The notes: generated by a model from the sequence alone, not told the origin. DNA of 18,519 bases from Pseudomonadota bacterium (GCA_021808875.1 JAKBAU010000031.1:1-18519); one strand, 5' to 3'; counted from the first letter of the stretch, positions 5,735-14,654 are shown. Numbers and translations are program-made.

Positions 5735-8700
5735 GTGAAAACGGGACGATCGGGCATCAGGGATAACCGTAGCAGGGGGGCGGTCCACGAGTTCATTACT
5801 GAGCGCGCGGTTCCTGACAGCCGTCTGTCCGTTGTCTCGGCCTATTTCACGACCTTCGCTTACGATCGTCTCCGCACGACGTTGGACGGCGTCGGACATA
5901 TGCGTTTCCTCTTCGGCGAGCCGAGGTTCCTGAAGGACGCGGACAATGCTGGTCTCGTGCCGCCCGCCTTCTCGTTTGATGAATCCGGGCTGCGCCTTAC
6001 CGAGCAAATCCGGCAGCGGGCCGCCGCGTTGCGGTGCGCCCAGTGGATCAAGGATCGCGTCGAAATACGGTCGGTCAAGCGCTCTGGCCTGCTGCACGGA
6101 AAGCTCATCCATATCGACGATGGACGCCGTCCGCACGCCGTGCTCGGCAGTTCGAACTTCACGATAAACGGGCTCGGACTGGGCGACTCGCCGAACATCG
6201 AACTCAATCTGATCGTCGATAGCGATCGCGACCGGGAGGACCTGCTCGCCTGGTTCGACGAGCTATGGAACGACACTGGCTTGACCGAGGACGTGCGAGA
6301 GGAAGTGCTGCGCGCACTCCAAGCCAGCTACGCCCACGCCGCGCCCGAGTTCGTCTATTTCAAGACTCTGCTGCACCTGTTCGGCGACTTCCTAACCGAC
6401 CAAGCGGCAGAAGAGGCGCTGATCCAACAGACGGCGTTCGAGCAGACCGCGATCTGGCGCACGTTGTTCGATTTCCAGCGCGATGGCTTGCGCGCCGTGC
6501 TTGCCAAGATCGAAAAGCATGGCGGCTGTATCCTCGCCGACAGTGTCGGCTTGGGCAAAACCTTCACCGCTCTGGCCGTCATCAAGTGGTTCGAGAAGCG
6601 CAACAAGAACGTGCTCGTGCTGTGCCCGAAGAAGCTGCGCGAGAACTGGACCGATTACCTCGCCACGAACAACAGTGAGATGAACCCGCTGCACGAAGAT
6701 AGGTTCGGTTATACCGTCCTGTCTCATACCGATCTTTCGCGTGAGAAGGGCAAGGTCGGCGACATTGACCTCACGCGAATCGAATGGGGCAACTACGATC
6801 TCGTCGTTATCGACGAGTCCCATAATTTCCGAAGCGCGTCCCGGAATAAGACCGCAGGCGGACGCCGCAGCCGCTACGAGCGGCTGATGAACGAAGTCAT
6901 CAAGGCCGGTCTCCCGACCAAGGTTCTGCTGCTTTCGGCTACGCCGGTGAACAACGATCTGAGTGACTTGAAAGCCCAGCTCGACTTGATTTCCGCCGAC
7001 AAGGGAGATGGCTTCACGGACCTCGGCGTGCCGAACCTGGGCACGCTGATCGGCGGCGCACGACGACGCTTTGCCGATTGGGCGAAAAGCGGCAGCCGCG
7101 ATGCCGGTGAGCTGCTGAACAAGCTGCCACCTGCGCTGTTCGGCCTGCTCGACGGCGTGACCATCGCGCGCTCGCGGAAGCACGTCGAGCGCCACTATGC
7201 CGCTTCGATGGAAAAGATCGGCGGGTTTCCGAAACGGGCCGCGCCCGAATCCGTCTTCACCAACATCGACAGCCAGGGTGGCTTTCCGGCTTTCGAGGAC
7301 GTGGATGCCGCGATCGGCAAGCTCGAACTGGCGCTCTACGGCCCGTTGACCTTCGTGCTTCCCGAGTATCGCGCTGTCTATGACAAGGGCGGGAATTTCG
7401 ACCAGGCCAACCGCGAAAAATACCTCATCGCGATGATGAAGGTCGGGTTCCTCAAGCGGCTGGAAAGCTCCGTAAGCTCGTTCCGCCAGACGATGGGCCG
7501 CATGATCGCCCGCATCGACCAGCGGCTTGGCGATCTTGACAGCTTCGACACGACGGCGGCCATCGACGCGCCGGCGCCGGACGAGATTGAGCTGGATGAC
7601 GAGTTGGAGGAAGCCTTCGAGGTCGGTGGCGCGCTGAAATACAACCTCGCTCACATCGACCGGCCGGCGTGGAAGGCGGCGCTGATGCGCGACCGCGACC
7701 GCATCGCCGCATTGACCGCCGAAGCGCGCAAGGTCACGCCGGGTCGCGACGCCAAGCTGGCCCGGCTCAAGGACATCATCCGCGCCAAGGCTAATATGCC
7801 CACCGCCAACCGCGACGGCGAGGCCAACCGCAAGATCATCCTGTTCACGGCCTTCACCGATACCGCCCGCTATCTCTATGAGGAGTTGCTGCCCCTCGCG
7901 CGCGAATGCGGGCTGCAAGCGGCGCTGGTGACGGGCGATGGCTGCAAGGCGACCTTCGGCCGGGCGCGCTTTCAGGATGTGCTGGTCAACTTCGCGCCGC
8001 GCGCCAAACGCCGGGCCTTAATGCGGGGTGCCGAGACCAGCGGTGAAATCGACCTGCTGATCGCCACCGACTGCATCTCCGAGGGCCAGAATCTCCAGGA
8101 CGCCGATCTGCTGGTGAATGTGGATATTCACTGGAATCCGGTACGCCTCATTCAGCGCTTCGGGCGGATCGACCGGATCGGCAGCCGCAACGCCACGATC
8201 CGCATGATCAATTTCTGGCCGACCGAGGACCTGAACAGATATTTGCGCCTCAAGGACCGGGTGGAGGCCCGCATGGCGTTGGTCGATCTTTCGGCTACCG
8301 GCGATGACGATCTGCTTAACGCGCGCGCCGAGGCCGAAGGCGATGCGCGCTGGCGCGACGAGCAACTGCTCCGCCTGAAGGATGAGGTGTTCGACCTGGA
8401 GGAAACCGGCGGCGGCGTGACGCTAGCCGATTTCGCGCTCGACGATTTCCGCGCGGACCTTCTCGGTTTTGCGCGCGCCAACGAACAGACGTTACGCGAT
8501 GCGCCGCTGGGGCTCCACGCGATTGTTCCCAATGAGGTCGAGGGCGGCGCCGTCGATCCCGGCGTGATCTTCTGCCTTCGTCGCCGTCCGCCTGATCCGA
8601 ACCCGGAGCAGGCGAAGATCAACCCCCTCGATCCCCACTATCTCGTCTATGTGAAGGATGATGGGTCGGTTCGCCTCGGCTTCGGCCAGCCCAAGCCAAT

Positions 8701-8986
8701 CCTGGAAGCGTATCGCTCGCTCTGCTTGGGCCATGACGAGCCCTTCGAGGCGCTGTGCAATGCCTTCGACGACGAGACGGACCACGGCGAGAAGATGGAT
8801 CGTTACGATGGCTTGATCCGCGCCGCTGTCGCCTCGATCGGCGAGACTTCGGCGACGCGCACTTTGGCGGCGCTGACGGGCTCGCGCGGCGCGCGGGTGC
8901 CCGATGGAGCCGCGCAGGCTCGGGCCAGCCTGGACTATGATCTCATCACCTGGCTCATCGTTAGGCCAGTGGCGGGGGCAGAATGA
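5735..8986 (+). CDS. PLD-nuclease / SNF2-type helicase fusion
   Basis: About 1083 aa from the GTG at 5735, chosen because GAGGA (5724-5728) lies six bases upstream; GTG 5729 is in frame but too close to it. The N-terminal phospholipase D-like nuclease domain shows an HKD motif, HGKLIHIDD from His121 and then GSSNF. The superfamily 2 helicase follows: Walker A DSVGLGKT with Lys275, DESH 360-363, SATP 401-404, and in the second lobe ATDCISEGQNLQ and QRFGRIDRIGS from 807. Such proteins translocate on DNA and can couple this to cutting. It is the first large gene of the defence operon; its TGA overlaps the methylase ATG (ATGA at 8983-8986). A single HKD copy implies dimerisation for catalysis, as in other one-motif PLD nucleases. 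Confidence 0.93.
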   Translation: MKTGRSGIRDNRSRGAVHEFITERAVPDSRLSVVSAYFTTFAYDRLRTTLDGVGHMRFLFGEPRFLKDADNAGLVPPAFSFDESGLRLTEQIRQRAAALRCAQWIKDRVEIRSVKRSGLLHGKLIHIDDGRRPHAVLGSSNFTINGLGLGDSPNIELNLIVDSDRDREDLLAWFDELWNDTGLTEDVREEVLRALQASYAHAAPEFVYFKTLLHLFGDFLTDQAAEEALIQQTAFEQTAIWRTLFDFQRDGLRAVLAKIEKHGGCILADSVGLGKTFTALAVIKWFEKRNKNVLVLCPKKLRENWTDYLATNNSEMNPLHEDRFGYTVLSHTDLSREKGKVGDIDLTRIEWGNYDLVVIDESHNFRSASRNKTAGGRRSRYERLMNEVIKAGLPTKVLLLSATPVNNDLSDLKAQLDLISADKGDGFTDLGVPNLGTLIGGARRRFADWAKSGSRDAGELLNKLPPALFGLLDGVTIARSRKHVERHYAASMEKIGGFPKRAAPESVFTNIDSQGGFPAFEDVDAAIGKLELALYGPLTFVLPEYRAVYDKGGNFDQANREKYLIAMMKVGFLKRLESSVSSFRQTMGRMIARIDQRLGDLDSFDTTAAIDAPAPDEIELDDELEEAFEVGGALKYNLAHIDRPAWKAALMRDRDRIAALTAEARKVTPGRDAKLARLKDIIRAKANMPTANRDGEANRKIILFTAFTDTARYLYEELLPLARECGLQAALVTGDGCKATFGRARFQDVLVNFAPRAKRRALMRGAETSGEIDLLIATDCISEGQNLQDADLLVNVDIHWNPVRLIQRFGRIDRIGSRNATIRMINFWPTEDLNRYLRLKDRVEARMALVDLSATGDDDLLNARAEAEGDARWRDEQLLRLKDEVFDLEETGGGVTLADFALDDFRADLLGFARANEQTLRDAPLGLHAIVPNEVEGGAVDPGVIFCLRRRPPDPNPEQAKINPLDPHYLVYVKDDGSVRLGFGQPKPILEAYRSLCLGHDEPFEALCNAFDDETDHGEKMDRYDGLIRAAVASIGETSATRTLAALTGSRGARVPDGAAQARASLDYDLITWLIVRPVAGAE

Positions 8987-11900
8987 GCCACACCGCAGAA
9001 CGTCTTGCCGCGATCCGCGATGCGATTTCAGGGCTTGCCGGCGCGGACCTTGCGGGCGCAGGTCGGAAGCTGCTTGATGTTATGGGCTATCGGAGCCCGA
9101 AGACGCTGGATGCTCCTGCCGCACCGGACCAGTTCCTTGCCGCACTCGGCATGGATACGGCGCGTTTTGAGACGCACCGCTGGCGCGCGGTGCATTTCCT
9201 CTTTCAGCTCACCGGCGACGAACTGCCCGCCCTGTCACGCGGCGGCGATCCGGCCACTGGCGAGAGCTTCCAGCGCGGCGCGATCGATTCCTTCGTCTTC
9301 CTCGCCATCGACCTCGACGACGGCGGCTGGTCGCGCCGGCAGCTCGTGGCGATCGTGCGCGCCCTCAATCGCGGATTCGCGATGCCCGCGATCGTGCTGT
9401 TCCGCCACGGCGGGCGGGCGACGCTGACCGTGATCGACCGCCGCGCCAATCGGCGCGACGCCTCGCGTGACGTAGTCGGCGGGCGGATCAGCCTGATCAA
9501 GGACATCAACCTCGCCCGGCCTCACCGCGCCCATGTCGAAATCCTGGCCGACCTGTCGCTCGCCGCGCTTGCCCGGCGCAAGGCTCCGTCGGATTTCCGC
9601 GCGCTCTATGACCTATGGCTGGAGACGCTGTCGGCCGCCGAACTCAACAAGCGCTTCTATGAGGAGCTGGCCGACTGGTTCGCCTGGGCCAGCACCAGCG
9701 CGCCGCTTGCCTTCCCCAAGGGACAGGGCGCCGGCGAGGGCGCCAAGGAAATCGCGCTGATCCGCCTGCTCACGCGACTGATGTTCGTCTGGTTCATCAA
9801 GGAAAAGGGCCTCGTCCCCGAGGCGCTGTTCGACGGGCCTACGCTGGCGAAGCTTTTGAAGGAGCCGCCCGCCGCGACGCCCGACGGTCACGGCTATTAC
9901 CTCGCCATCCTCCAGAACCTGTTCTTCGCCACCCTCAACACCGAAATGCAAGAACGGCGCTGGCGGCAGGACGATGGCGGACAATCGAGGGATTATCTCG
10001 GCCACCACGTCTATCGTCACGCCTCCCTGTTCGCCGAGCCGGACAAGGCGCTGGAAGCCTTCGCCAGCGTGCCGTTCCTCAACGGCGGTCTGTTCGAATG
10101 CCTGGATACCGAAATCGCCAGCGACGATCCGCGTGCGGGCCATGCCGAGCGGGAGCGCCAGCGGCTGATCCTGCGCATAGACGGCTTTTCCGATCAGCCG
10201 GACAAGCAGCCGCGCCTCCCCAACGCCCTGTTCTTCGGCGGCGCGAAGGGCGTCGATCTCTCCGGCTGGTTCGAGAAGGCCAAGGCGCCGCGCGACGTGC
10301 CCGGCCTGATCGACCTGTTCGAGCGCTATAAATTCACTGTCGAGGAAAACACGCCTCTGGAGGAAGAGGCCGCGCTCGATCCCGAACTGCTGGGCAAGGT
10401 GTTCGAGAACCTGCTCGCCTCCTACAACGAGGACACCAAGACCACCGCCCGCAACAAATCGGGCAGTTTCTACACCCCGCGCGAGGTGGTCGATTTCATG
10501 GTGGACGAGGCGCTGGTCGCCTGGCTGCTGCCGAAACTACCGAGCGAGCTGGGATTGGAGTCCGACGGCGGGGACGAAGCCCGCCTCCGTGCCCTGCTCA
10601 GCTTCGCCAATCGCTCGCACGATTTCAGCCCGGCCCAGGTGGATGCGCTGATCGCCGCCATCGAAAGCTGTAAGGCCATCGACCCAGCCGTGGGATCGGG
10701 CGCCTTTCCGCTCGGCCTGCTGCAAAAGCTGGTCCACATGCTCGACGTGCTCGATCCCGGCGGGGAGAAGTGGAAGGCGCGCAACCGGCTCTACTACGAG
10801 CGCCGGCTCGCCGAGGCCGAAGCCATTCCCGCCGCCAATGAGCGCGCCGCCGAGATCGAGAAGGCCGAGGAGGCGCTCGCCGAGTTCGACGCCAAGTTCG
10901 AAAGCGGCCACTATCCTGATTACACCCGCAAGCTGTTCCTGATCGACCGCTGCCTGCACGGCGTGGATATTCAGCCGATCGCCGTTCAGATCGCCAAACT
11001 GCGCTGCTTCATCAGCCTGGCGGTCGAGCAGAAGGAAAATCCCAACCGCCCTAATCGCGGCATCACGCCGCTGCCCAACCTCGAAGCCAAGTTCGTCGCG
11101 GCCAATACTCTGACGCCGCTGCACCGCCGCGGCCAGGTCGGGCTGGTCAGCCAGGATTTGCTCAAGAAGCAGCGGGCGCTACGCGAAGCCAACCGCGCTT
11201 TCTTCGCCGCCGCCAATGGCGCGGCCAAGCGCGCGGTGCAGAAGAAGATCACGTCTTTGCGCAAGGAAATCGCCGACGAGGTGACGCGCGACCATGCTTT
11301 CGCCGGCGATGACGCCAGGAAGCTCGCGGCTTGGGACCCGTTCGATCCCAACGCCTTCGCCCCCTTCTTCGATGGCGAATGGATGTTCGGCCTCGACGCC
11401 TCGGCCGACGAAGGTTGGTTCGACATCGCTTTCGCCAACCCGCCCTACATCCGGCAGGAAAAGATCGAGAGCTTCCGCGTCAACGACAAGCCGGTGATCG
11501 CCAAGGCCCAGCTCAAGGCGGATTACAAGACCTTTGCCGGCACGGCCGACATCTATGTCTATTTCTACGAGCGCGCGCTCCGGCTGCTGAAGCCAGCGGG
11601 TGCGCTGGCCTTCATAACTTCGAATAAATGGTATCGGCTGCCTTACGGCAAGGGCCTTCGAGAGTGGCTTGCCACCAACGCTCGTATCCTGAAGATCGTC
11701 GAATTTGACGATGCACCCGTGTTTGAAGCGATTGCATACCCGACCATATTGGTCGCCACTCGCAAGCCGGTGCCGGGCAAGTCCGACCCGAATGATCTTA
11801 TCCATGCGCTGAATTGGACGCCGATCGACGGTGAAGACCCAAAAGAATCGGTGAAGCGCTTCCCCGAGCGGTTCGCTGACGAGGCGTTCGCTCTACCTCA

Positions 11901-12936
11901 GCGCGAACTAGCCTCTTCGGCATGGCAAATTGAACCACAGGCGCAACGCGGTCTGTTGGAACGAGTTCAAGCAGTCGGTCGCCCTCTCCTGAATTTGGTG
12001 GATGGGCGTGTGTCACGGGGAATCACGACCGGACTAAATGATGCATTCGTGCTTAATAACGAGGAAAGAGCGGAGCTTGTGACAAAGCATCCCGCCTCGG
12101 TTCGCATCATCGTTCCGTACCTTGGCGGGCGAGAGGTCAAGCGCTGGCATGTGGATTCGTCCGGAAATTGGCTAATTAAGCTGGAGTCCTCTGCTAATGT
12201 TGAACATCCGTGGTCCGGCATGGCTGACCGTGAGGCGGAGGAGTGCTTCAGGAAGACTTGGCCCGCTGTCTTTGAACGGTTCACGGCGGGAAGCATGCGG
12301 CAACGGCTAATCGACCGCGACGATCAGGGGCGATATTATTGGGAGCTTCGGTCCTGTAAGTACTGGGATGAATTTTTTCTACCTAAGATAATTTCTACAA
12401 AAATATCTAGCGAGCCGACATTTTCCGTCGACACTGAGGGGTTCGTTCTCGCCAATACGAGTTATTTTTTGCAATCCGATAATTCGTTTTATCATGCGGC
12501 AGTTCTAAACTCGTCCGTAAGCAATTACATCTGCCGAAAGGTGTTTGCTAGCAAGCAGGGTGGATTCTACGAAGTTCAACCGGCTCCACTCGAAAAATTC
12601 CCAATCCCGGATGCTTTGGACGAGCAAAAGACCGCGATTAGCATTTTGGCAAAGTCGCTACACGCCGGTGCTGACCGCCCCCGCCTGGAAGCCCTGATCA
12701 ACGCCTTCGTTTACGAGCTTTTCTTCGCCGAGGAACTGCACGCGCGCAACCTGCGTCCCTTCACCGCCGCGCGTGAGGCGGGGCTGATGAACCTCGCAGC
12801 CCTCGAAGGCCCCGCGCTCGCCCGCGCTGCCAACGACTGGTCCCGCCATCTCGCCGACCCCGCCCATCCCCTCTACGCCACCCTCTTCGACCTGCAATCC
12901 ATCGACGCGGTGAGAATCATCGAGGGGCGGACGTGA
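8983..12936 (+). CDS. Eco57I-type N6-adenine DNA methyltransferase, 1317 aa
   Basis: A large SAM-dependent DNA methyltransferase. The SAM-binding motif I is DPAVGSGAF at 567-575, and the catalytic motif IV is NPPY at 819-822 in a gamma-class order. Between them is a helical insertion. A TaqI-like target-recognition region covers about 985-1225 and a helical C-terminus follows. The first 330 residues form a separate domain with a conserved-looking core (FVFLAIDLDDG, AIVLFRHGG, RRANRRDASRDVVGG) and no nuclease motif I can name. Translation is coupled to the helicase by ATGA; the ATPase starts one base after this stop. In this operon it should mark self DNA. Base composition drops sharply over the recognition region (about 40% GC over 12361-12540, hand-counted, against 60-70% on either side). 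Confidence 0.92.
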   Translation: MSHTAERLAAIRDAISGLAGADLAGAGRKLLDVMGYRSPKTLDAPAAPDQFLAALGMDTARFETHRWRAVHFLFQLTGDELPALSRGGDPATGESFQRGAIDSFVFLAIDLDDGGWSRRQLVAIVRALNRGFAMPAIVLFRHGGRATLTVIDRRANRRDASRDVVGGRISLIKDINLARPHRAHVEILADLSLAALARRKAPSDFRALYDLWLETLSAAELNKRFYEELADWFAWASTSAPLAFPKGQGAGEGAKEIALIRLLTRLMFVWFIKEKGLVPEALFDGPTLAKLLKEPPAATPDGHGYYLAILQNLFFATLNTEMQERRWRQDDGGQSRDYLGHHVYRHASLFAEPDKALEAFASVPFLNGGLFECLDTEIASDDPRAGHAERERQRLILRIDGFSDQPDKQPRLPNALFFGGAKGVDLSGWFEKAKAPRDVPGLIDLFERYKFTVEENTPLEEEAALDPELLGKVFENLLASYNEDTKTTARNKSGSFYTPREVVDFMVDEALVAWLLPKLPSELGLESDGGDEARLRALLSFANRSHDFSPAQVDALIAAIESCKAIDPAVGSGAFPLGLLQKLVHMLDVLDPGGEKWKARNRLYYERRLAEAEAIPAANERAAEIEKAEEALAEFDAKFESGHYPDYTRKLFLIDRCLHGVDIQPIAVQIAKLRCFISLAVEQKENPNRPNRGITPLPNLEAKFVAANTLTPLHRRGQVGLVSQDLLKKQRALREANRAFFAAANGAAKRAVQKKITSLRKEIADEVTRDHAFAGDDARKLAAWDPFDPNAFAPFFDGEWMFGLDASADEGWFDIAFANPPYIRQEKIESFRVNDKPVIAKAQLKADYKTFAGTADIYVYFYERALRLLKPAGALAFITSNKWYRLPYGKGLREWLATNARILKIVEFDDAPVFEAIAYPTILVATRKPVPGKSDPNDLIHALNWTPIDGEDPKESVKRFPERFADEAFALPQRELASSAWQIEPQAQRGLLERVQAVGRPLLNLVDGRVSRGITTGLNDAFVLNNEERAELVTKHPASVRIIVPYLGGREVKRWHVDSSGNWLIKLESSANVEHPWSGMADREAEECFRKTWPAVFERFTAGSMRQRLIDRDDQGRYYWELRSCKYWDEFFLPKIISTKISSEPTFSVDTEGFVLANTSYFLQSDNSFYHAAVLNSSVSNYICRKVFASKQGGFYEVQPAPLEKFPIPDALDEQKTAISILAKSLHAGADRPRLEALINAFVYELFFAEELHARNLRPFTAAREAGLMNLAALEGPALARAANDWSRHLADPAHPLYATLFDLQSIDAVRIIEGRT

Positions 12937-12937
12937 C

Positions 12938-14425
12938 ATGGCGGAGCCGGGAGAAGAAGGCGCGGCGAAGATCGCATCCATTTACATTTCGGACTTCCGG
13001 GCCTTCCCGGCGCTCGCGCCAGCCTCGGTCTTGCTCGACGGCAAGAATCTGTTGGCCTGGGGCGAGAACGGATCGGGCAAATCCTCCATCTACCGGGCGC
13101 TGCGTGGTCTGTTCTCGGTGGAGGCGCATGACATTTCGCCGATGGGCAATGTCTTCAGCAATCCGGCTTCCCCAAGCGTCAAGGCTACGCTGACCGACAA
13201 GACCGAACTGCACTGGTCAGCGGCGGGTCATCCGACCGCTACCGTGCTCGATACGGCGCGAAAATCGGCCTTCCTGAGCCACACGCGGCTGATCGAAATG
13301 AACACGGGCCGGACAGCGAACGACGCCCCGAACCTGTTCCCCGTGGCGGTGGAAAAGCTTCTCGCCGATTACGAGGCGACCGTGGCAGGAGGACTCAAGC
13401 GCACCGTTGGCGAACTCTGGGCGGAAGTGAACGCAGCCCTGGAGCGCCGCGTGCCCTACAGCAAGGGAACACGGCGTCCGCCGGACTTTGCGGAAAAGGT
13501 CAAGAACGCCTGTGACCAGTTCAACGAAGGGATGAAGCAGGCGCTCGCGGCGCTGGAGGCACATGCCAAATCGGTCCTCCGCAAGCTGCTCGACGTCTTT
13601 CAGCCGGATGCGCTCGAACTGGTAGGCTTCACCTTCTTCGGCGTCACCTATGACGAGAAGGAACGCGGACTCGGCAACGCGACGCTGACCGCAAGCGTCA
13701 AGTTCCGGGATCATGCGCTGCCGGCGCCACCCAACTTCCTGAACGAGGCGCGTCTCTCCGCGCTGGCGATCGCGACCTATCTTGCCGGTCGCCTCGCCTG
13801 CGTCCCGGAAAATGACAAGGCGCTAAAAGTGCTGGTGCTCGACGATCTGCTAATCAGCCTCGATTATTCGCACCGGAGGCCGGTGCTGGACCTGATTGGG
13901 GAATTGTTCAAGGGGTGGCAGATCATTCTGCTCACTCATGACCGCTTCTGGTTCGAACTCGCGCGCGAGCAATTGTCGGGCGAGCCTTGGAAGGCGATTG
14001 AGATATACGAGAAGCTCGATGCCGACGGCCTGCTACGCCCGGTGATCTGGGAGAGTAACGACGATCTGGTCGCCGAAACGCTGAAGCAGGCGAGCCGGTT
14101 CCTCGATGACAACCATCCGGCCGCCGCAGCAAACTACGCCCGCACAGCATGCGAGCTAACGCTGCGCCGCTATTGCCGCAAGCACAACATCCAGTTCGGC
14201 TACACGGATGATCCGCAGAAGATCATAATCGAGGATTTGCTCAACAAGGGCGAATCCCACGCAAATGGGAACGCTGATCGCAAGGCGGCGTTCGAGGGAT
14301 TGAAAAAATACAAGAAACTCATCCTCAACCCGCTTTCACACAACCCTACGCAGCCGATTGTAAAGGCCGATGTGGTTGCGGCGATCGACGCCGTCAAGAA
14401 ACTCGTGAAAGCGTGCCAAAAGTGA
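12938..14425 (+). CDS. ABC-type AAA ATPase with C-terminal helical domain
   Basis: A 495-aa ATPase of the RecF/SMC-like ABC class. Walker A is GENGSGKSS at 42-50 (Lys48). The signature-like helix is LNEARLSALAIATYLA at about 263-278. Walker B is LVLDDL with Asp302-Asp303, followed by ISLDYS as a D-loop. The switch histidine is His334 in LLTHDR. The region between Walker A and the signature is short, so there is no long coiled-coil arm. Residues about 370-495 form a separate helical domain with AANYARTACELTLRRYCR and ILNPLSHNP, resembling the HEPN-like tails of some defence ATPases, but the canonical Rx4-6H RNase motif is not clear. The start lies one base after the methylase stop, so expression is tied to it. 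It is probably the sensor or regulator of the system. Confidence 0.88.
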   Translation: MAEPGEEGAAKIASIYISDFRAFPALAPASVLLDGKNLLAWGENGSGKSSIYRALRGLFSVEAHDISPMGNVFSNPASPSVKATLTDKTELHWSAAGHPTATVLDTARKSAFLSHTRLIEMNTGRTANDAPNLFPVAVEKLLADYEATVAGGLKRTVGELWAEVNAALERRVPYSKGTRRPPDFAEKVKNACDQFNEGMKQALAALEAHAKSVLRKLLDVFQPDALELVGFTFFGVTYDEKERGLGNATLTASVKFRDHALPAPPNFLNEARLSALAIATYLAGRLACVPENDKALKVLVLDDLLISLDYSHRRPVLDLIGELFKGWQIILLTHDRFWFELAREQLSGEPWKAIEIYEKLDADGLLRPVIWESNDDLVAETLKQASRFLDDNHPAAAANYARTACELTLRRYCRKHNIQFGYTDDPQKIIIEDLLNKGESHANGNADRKAAFEGLKKYKKLILNPLSHNPTQPIVKADVVAAIDAVKKLVKACQK

Positions 14426-14483
14426 GCCCGCCACAGCGTCATAGGGCTATAGCGTAAACGTAGTTCTCATCATCGCCAACGGC

Positions 14484-14492
14484 GGTGCGCCA
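14484..14492. other. Candidate right attachment site of the element
   Basis: GGTGCGCCA matches the tRNA end GGCGCGCCA (175-183) at eight of nine positions, in the same orientation. It falls after the last cargo gene, before a strong terminator, and near the point where composition becomes more AT-rich. The match is short and could be chance. The orientation and location are what an attR would require. Confidence 0.3.
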
Positions 14493-14515
14493 ATAAATTC
14501 AGTGTGTTGCGCGTT

Positions 14516-14551
14516 AAAACGGTCCGTCAAAAGCGGGCCGTTTTGCTTTTT
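14516..14551. terminator. Rho-independent terminator
   Basis: An 11-bp stem AAAACGGTCCG / CGGGCCGTTTT (one G-U pair), a 7-base loop TCAAAAG, then TTTTGCTTTTT on the plus strand. The A-run on the 5' arm could let it work in both directions. It closes the defence operon 90 bp after the ATPase stop. It may originally have been the terminator of tRNA-Arg, displaced by the insertion. Confidence 0.85.
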
Positions 14552-14601
14552 GGGTGAACAGCGTCCGCAGCCAATACCTCAATTGAAGACATTATGACAA
14601 A

Positions 14602-14630
14602 TTGTGTCTTGACGCGCCTTCCGATATGTT
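14602..14630 (+). promoter_or_regulatory. Putative porin promoter
   Basis: TTGTGT (14602-14607) and TATGTT (14625-14630) are 17 bases apart, about 80 bp upstream of the porin start. The -10 element lies at the inner edge of the left arm of a 13-bp inverted repeat. Both hexamers are imperfect. Confidence 0.35.
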
Positions 14631-14654
14631 TGAGTGGACACATCGGAAGGCGCG
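14613..14654. repeat. 13-bp perfect inverted repeat in the porin leader
   Basis: CGCGCCTTCCGAT (14613-14625) and its exact complement ATCGGAAGGCGCG (14642-14654) are separated by 16 bases. It has no T-run, so it is not a terminator. It overlaps the presumed promoter and the beginning of the transcript, so it could be an operator for a dimeric regulator or a stem in the 5' untranslated RNA. Confidence 0.75.

Noticed and set aside
5264..6136. A 290-aa minus-strand frame ending in repeated Arg-Ala
   Set aside because: The repeat is the translation of the GCCCTC array, and the rest is antisense to the helicase and Phd genes.
6392..7918. A 508-aa open frame on the minus strand inside the helicase gene
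   Set aside because: It is antisense to a gene with intact helicase motifs; the length comes from GC-rich codon bias. The translation has no recognisable domain.
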